This document shows, piece by piece, positions 63,185 through 64,000 of a stretch of 64,000 nucleotides of DNA. Below the pieces are notes generated by a model, which did not search any database, was not told the DNA's origin, and was given only the letters and a program-made list of their open reading frames with translations. A program made the translations under genes and the position numbers. Position 1 is the stretch's first letter; every line of letters starts with the position of its first letter. The DNA comes from Pigmentibacter sp. JX0631 (GTDB lineage Bacteria; Bdellovibrionota_B; Oligoflexia; Silvanigrellales; Silvanigrellaceae), in contig NZ_CP123622.1 of NCBI RefSeq assembly GCF_029873255.1, forward strand, positions 682,501 to 746,500, given 5' to 3'.

Positions 63185-64000
63185 ATGATCAATTTTTTAG
63201 TTGCATTAAGCCCTTTTTTATTTAGTGTATTTTCTATTTTTATTTTAAAAAAAACGGCAACCTTTTCAGCTTTCTTAGCTTGTATCTTTACAGTTTTTAT
63301 AGCTATAATTTTTCCTGCTTTCAAATTTCAAAGTAGCCTTTTTTTTAGTGCTTTCATATCAAGTACAATTCTTGTAATTACAATTGCTCTTATCATAATT
63401 CCTGGTCTTTATTTTAATAATCTTCTAAAAAAAATCGGGAATATTGAAAAATTATCTTCATTAATTGAAAATCTTCCTCTTTCTACTGAAAAAAAAACGT
63501 TACTATTAATGCTTGGAGTATTACCTGCAATAGAAAGTTTTACAGGCTTTGGAATATCTTTATTAATTGGTATTCCTATTTTTTTTCGACTATTTATTCC
63601 TGAAAAAGCATTTCTTCTTTCAATGCTAAGTTTAAATACTATACCTTGGGGAACATTAGCAATTTCTACCGCTGTAAGTTCAAGCTTATCCGGATATTCA
63701 ATTTCTGAAATAGGTTTAAAGTCTTCCTTAATCAGTTTTTTGATTTTTCCTATTATTGGTTTTATTAGTTTATATATTATAAATGGATTTCAACTAATAA
63801 GAAAAAAATGGTTCCTTGCTATTTTACATGGCCTTATTTATTCATTACTTTTATTTTATTTTAACTATATACAATTGATTGAAATGGCTGGAATACTAAC
63901 AGGTATTAGTTCATTTATTTTATTTTTTGTTATTTACTACTTCATGAGTCATCAGAAAGAAGAAATAAAAAGTTTCTCTTATAGTTTTATAAAAACTCTC
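63185..64000 (+). CDS. Multi-span permease resembling the L-lactate permease family (truncated by window end)
   Basis: An open frame of 272 codons running off the right edge. It is almost wholly hydrophobic with at least seven helices. The segment VLPAIESFTGFGISLLIGIPIFF and the later SLNTIPWGTLAIST resemble the L-lactate permease (LctP/LldP) pattern of a Glu-containing helix break with FxGxG-type and N-x-x-P-x-G motifs. Start: ATG 63185 with TGGAG seven bases upstream; the nearer ATG at 63180 hits a stop at once. The family call is moderate because only half the protein is visible. It would import carboxylates (lactate or glycolate). Confidence 0.6.
   Translation, partial: MINFLVALSPFLFSVFSIFILKKTATFSAFLACIFTVFIAIIFPAFKFQSSLFFSAFISSTILVITIALIIIPGLYFNNLLKKIGNIEKLSSLIENLPLSTEKKTLLLMLGVLPAIESFTGFGISLLIGIPIFFRLFIPEKAFLLSMLSLNTIPWGTLAISTAVSSSLSGYSISEIGLKSSLISFLIFPIIGFISLYIINGFQLIRKKWFLAILHGLIYSLLLFYFNYIQLIEMAGILTGISSFILFFVIYYFMSHQKEEIKSFSYSFIKTL

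Noticed and set aside
44-64000. CRISPR arrays, tRNA, rRNA or prophage
   Set aside because: No regularly spaced repeats, cloverleaf-like sequences with conserved T-loop, rRNA stretches or phage structural genes were seen; a covariance-model search would be needed to exclude a divergent RNA.

Overview
The window is AT-rich chromosomal DNA (roughly 30% G+C by eye) from a flagellated, respiring, Gram-negative (diderm) bacterium. Diderm features are Lgt plus LolA, several lipoproteins and a FlgK/FlgL/FlgM flagellar set. The mixture of a cdaA-cdaR-glmM (cyclic-di-AMP) block, a fused NuoCD, an unusually short NuoG, many multi-domain phosphorelay proteins and an XPB/Bax1-type helicase-nuclease pair fits a Bdellovibrionota/Oligoflexia lineage such as the Silvanigrellales. 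That assignment is an inference from gene content, not a phylogeny. No rRNA, tRNA, CRISPR array or intact insertion sequence was seen.

Layout. 1-2.8 kb (+): the C-terminal half of a CheB methylesterase, a receiver protein with a coiled-coil tail and a membrane-inserted KAP-type NTPase. 2.7-5 kb (+): a class III aminotransferase and a Suc_Fer-like thioredoxin-fold ferredoxin. 5.1-9.1 kb (-): an FMN reductase and the late flagellar block flgM-flgN-flgK-flgL. 9.3-12.1 kb (+): an acyl-CoA synthetase and an exported SGNH/GDSL esterase. 12.1-14.5 kb (-): an exported DUF4360-like protein and a metallophosphoesterase lipoprotein. 14.7-20.3 kb (-): nuoCD-E-F-G-I, the peripheral arm of complex I without nuoA, B, H or J-N. 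20.5-21.4 kb (+): a YciO-type protein and a 45-aa putative lipoprotein. 21.5-25 kb (-): a DoxX-like membrane protein, hutI and hutU.

25-37 kb (mostly +): trmH, then a signalling island. It holds a two-helix membrane coiled-coil protein, a receiver-histidine kinase, an HNH nuclease, a pseudo-receiver/TPR protein, an HPt protein, a receiver with a Pro/Ala/Thr-rich linker and two large hybrid kinases. The parts for a complete His-Asp-His-Asp relay are present. 37-40.5 kb (-): a very long class A penicillin-binding protein. 40.6-50.5 kb (+): a tightly packed envelope/metabolism run lgt - PAP2 phosphatase - LOG-like - lolA - cdaA - cdaR - glmM - alpha/beta hydrolase - trpD - degenerate TrpC-like protein.

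50.5-61.3 kb is more accessory in character: a small exported protein behind a very good Fur-box match, TerC, an exported Ppx/GppA-like protein, a 600-aa lipoprotein, a 1.75-kb gene-poor stretch with repeats and possible insertion-sequence debris, a divergent nitrilase-fold enzyme and an XPB-like helicase overlapping a DUF790/Bax1-like nuclease. 61.5-64 kb (+): a small exported protein, a SAM-dependent methyltransferase and the start of a multi-membrane-span permease resembling the L-lactate permease family, cut by the window end.

The points most worth follow-up are the XPB-Bax1 pair, the TrpC-like protein lacking catalytic residues beside trpD, the Glu-for-Asp pseudo-receiver fused to TPRs inside a phosphorelay cluster that also carries an HNH nuclease, and the exported Ppx/GppA homologue. 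Many start codons were moved downstream of the longest open frame because a good ribosome-binding site supports the shorter form; this is noted gene by gene.
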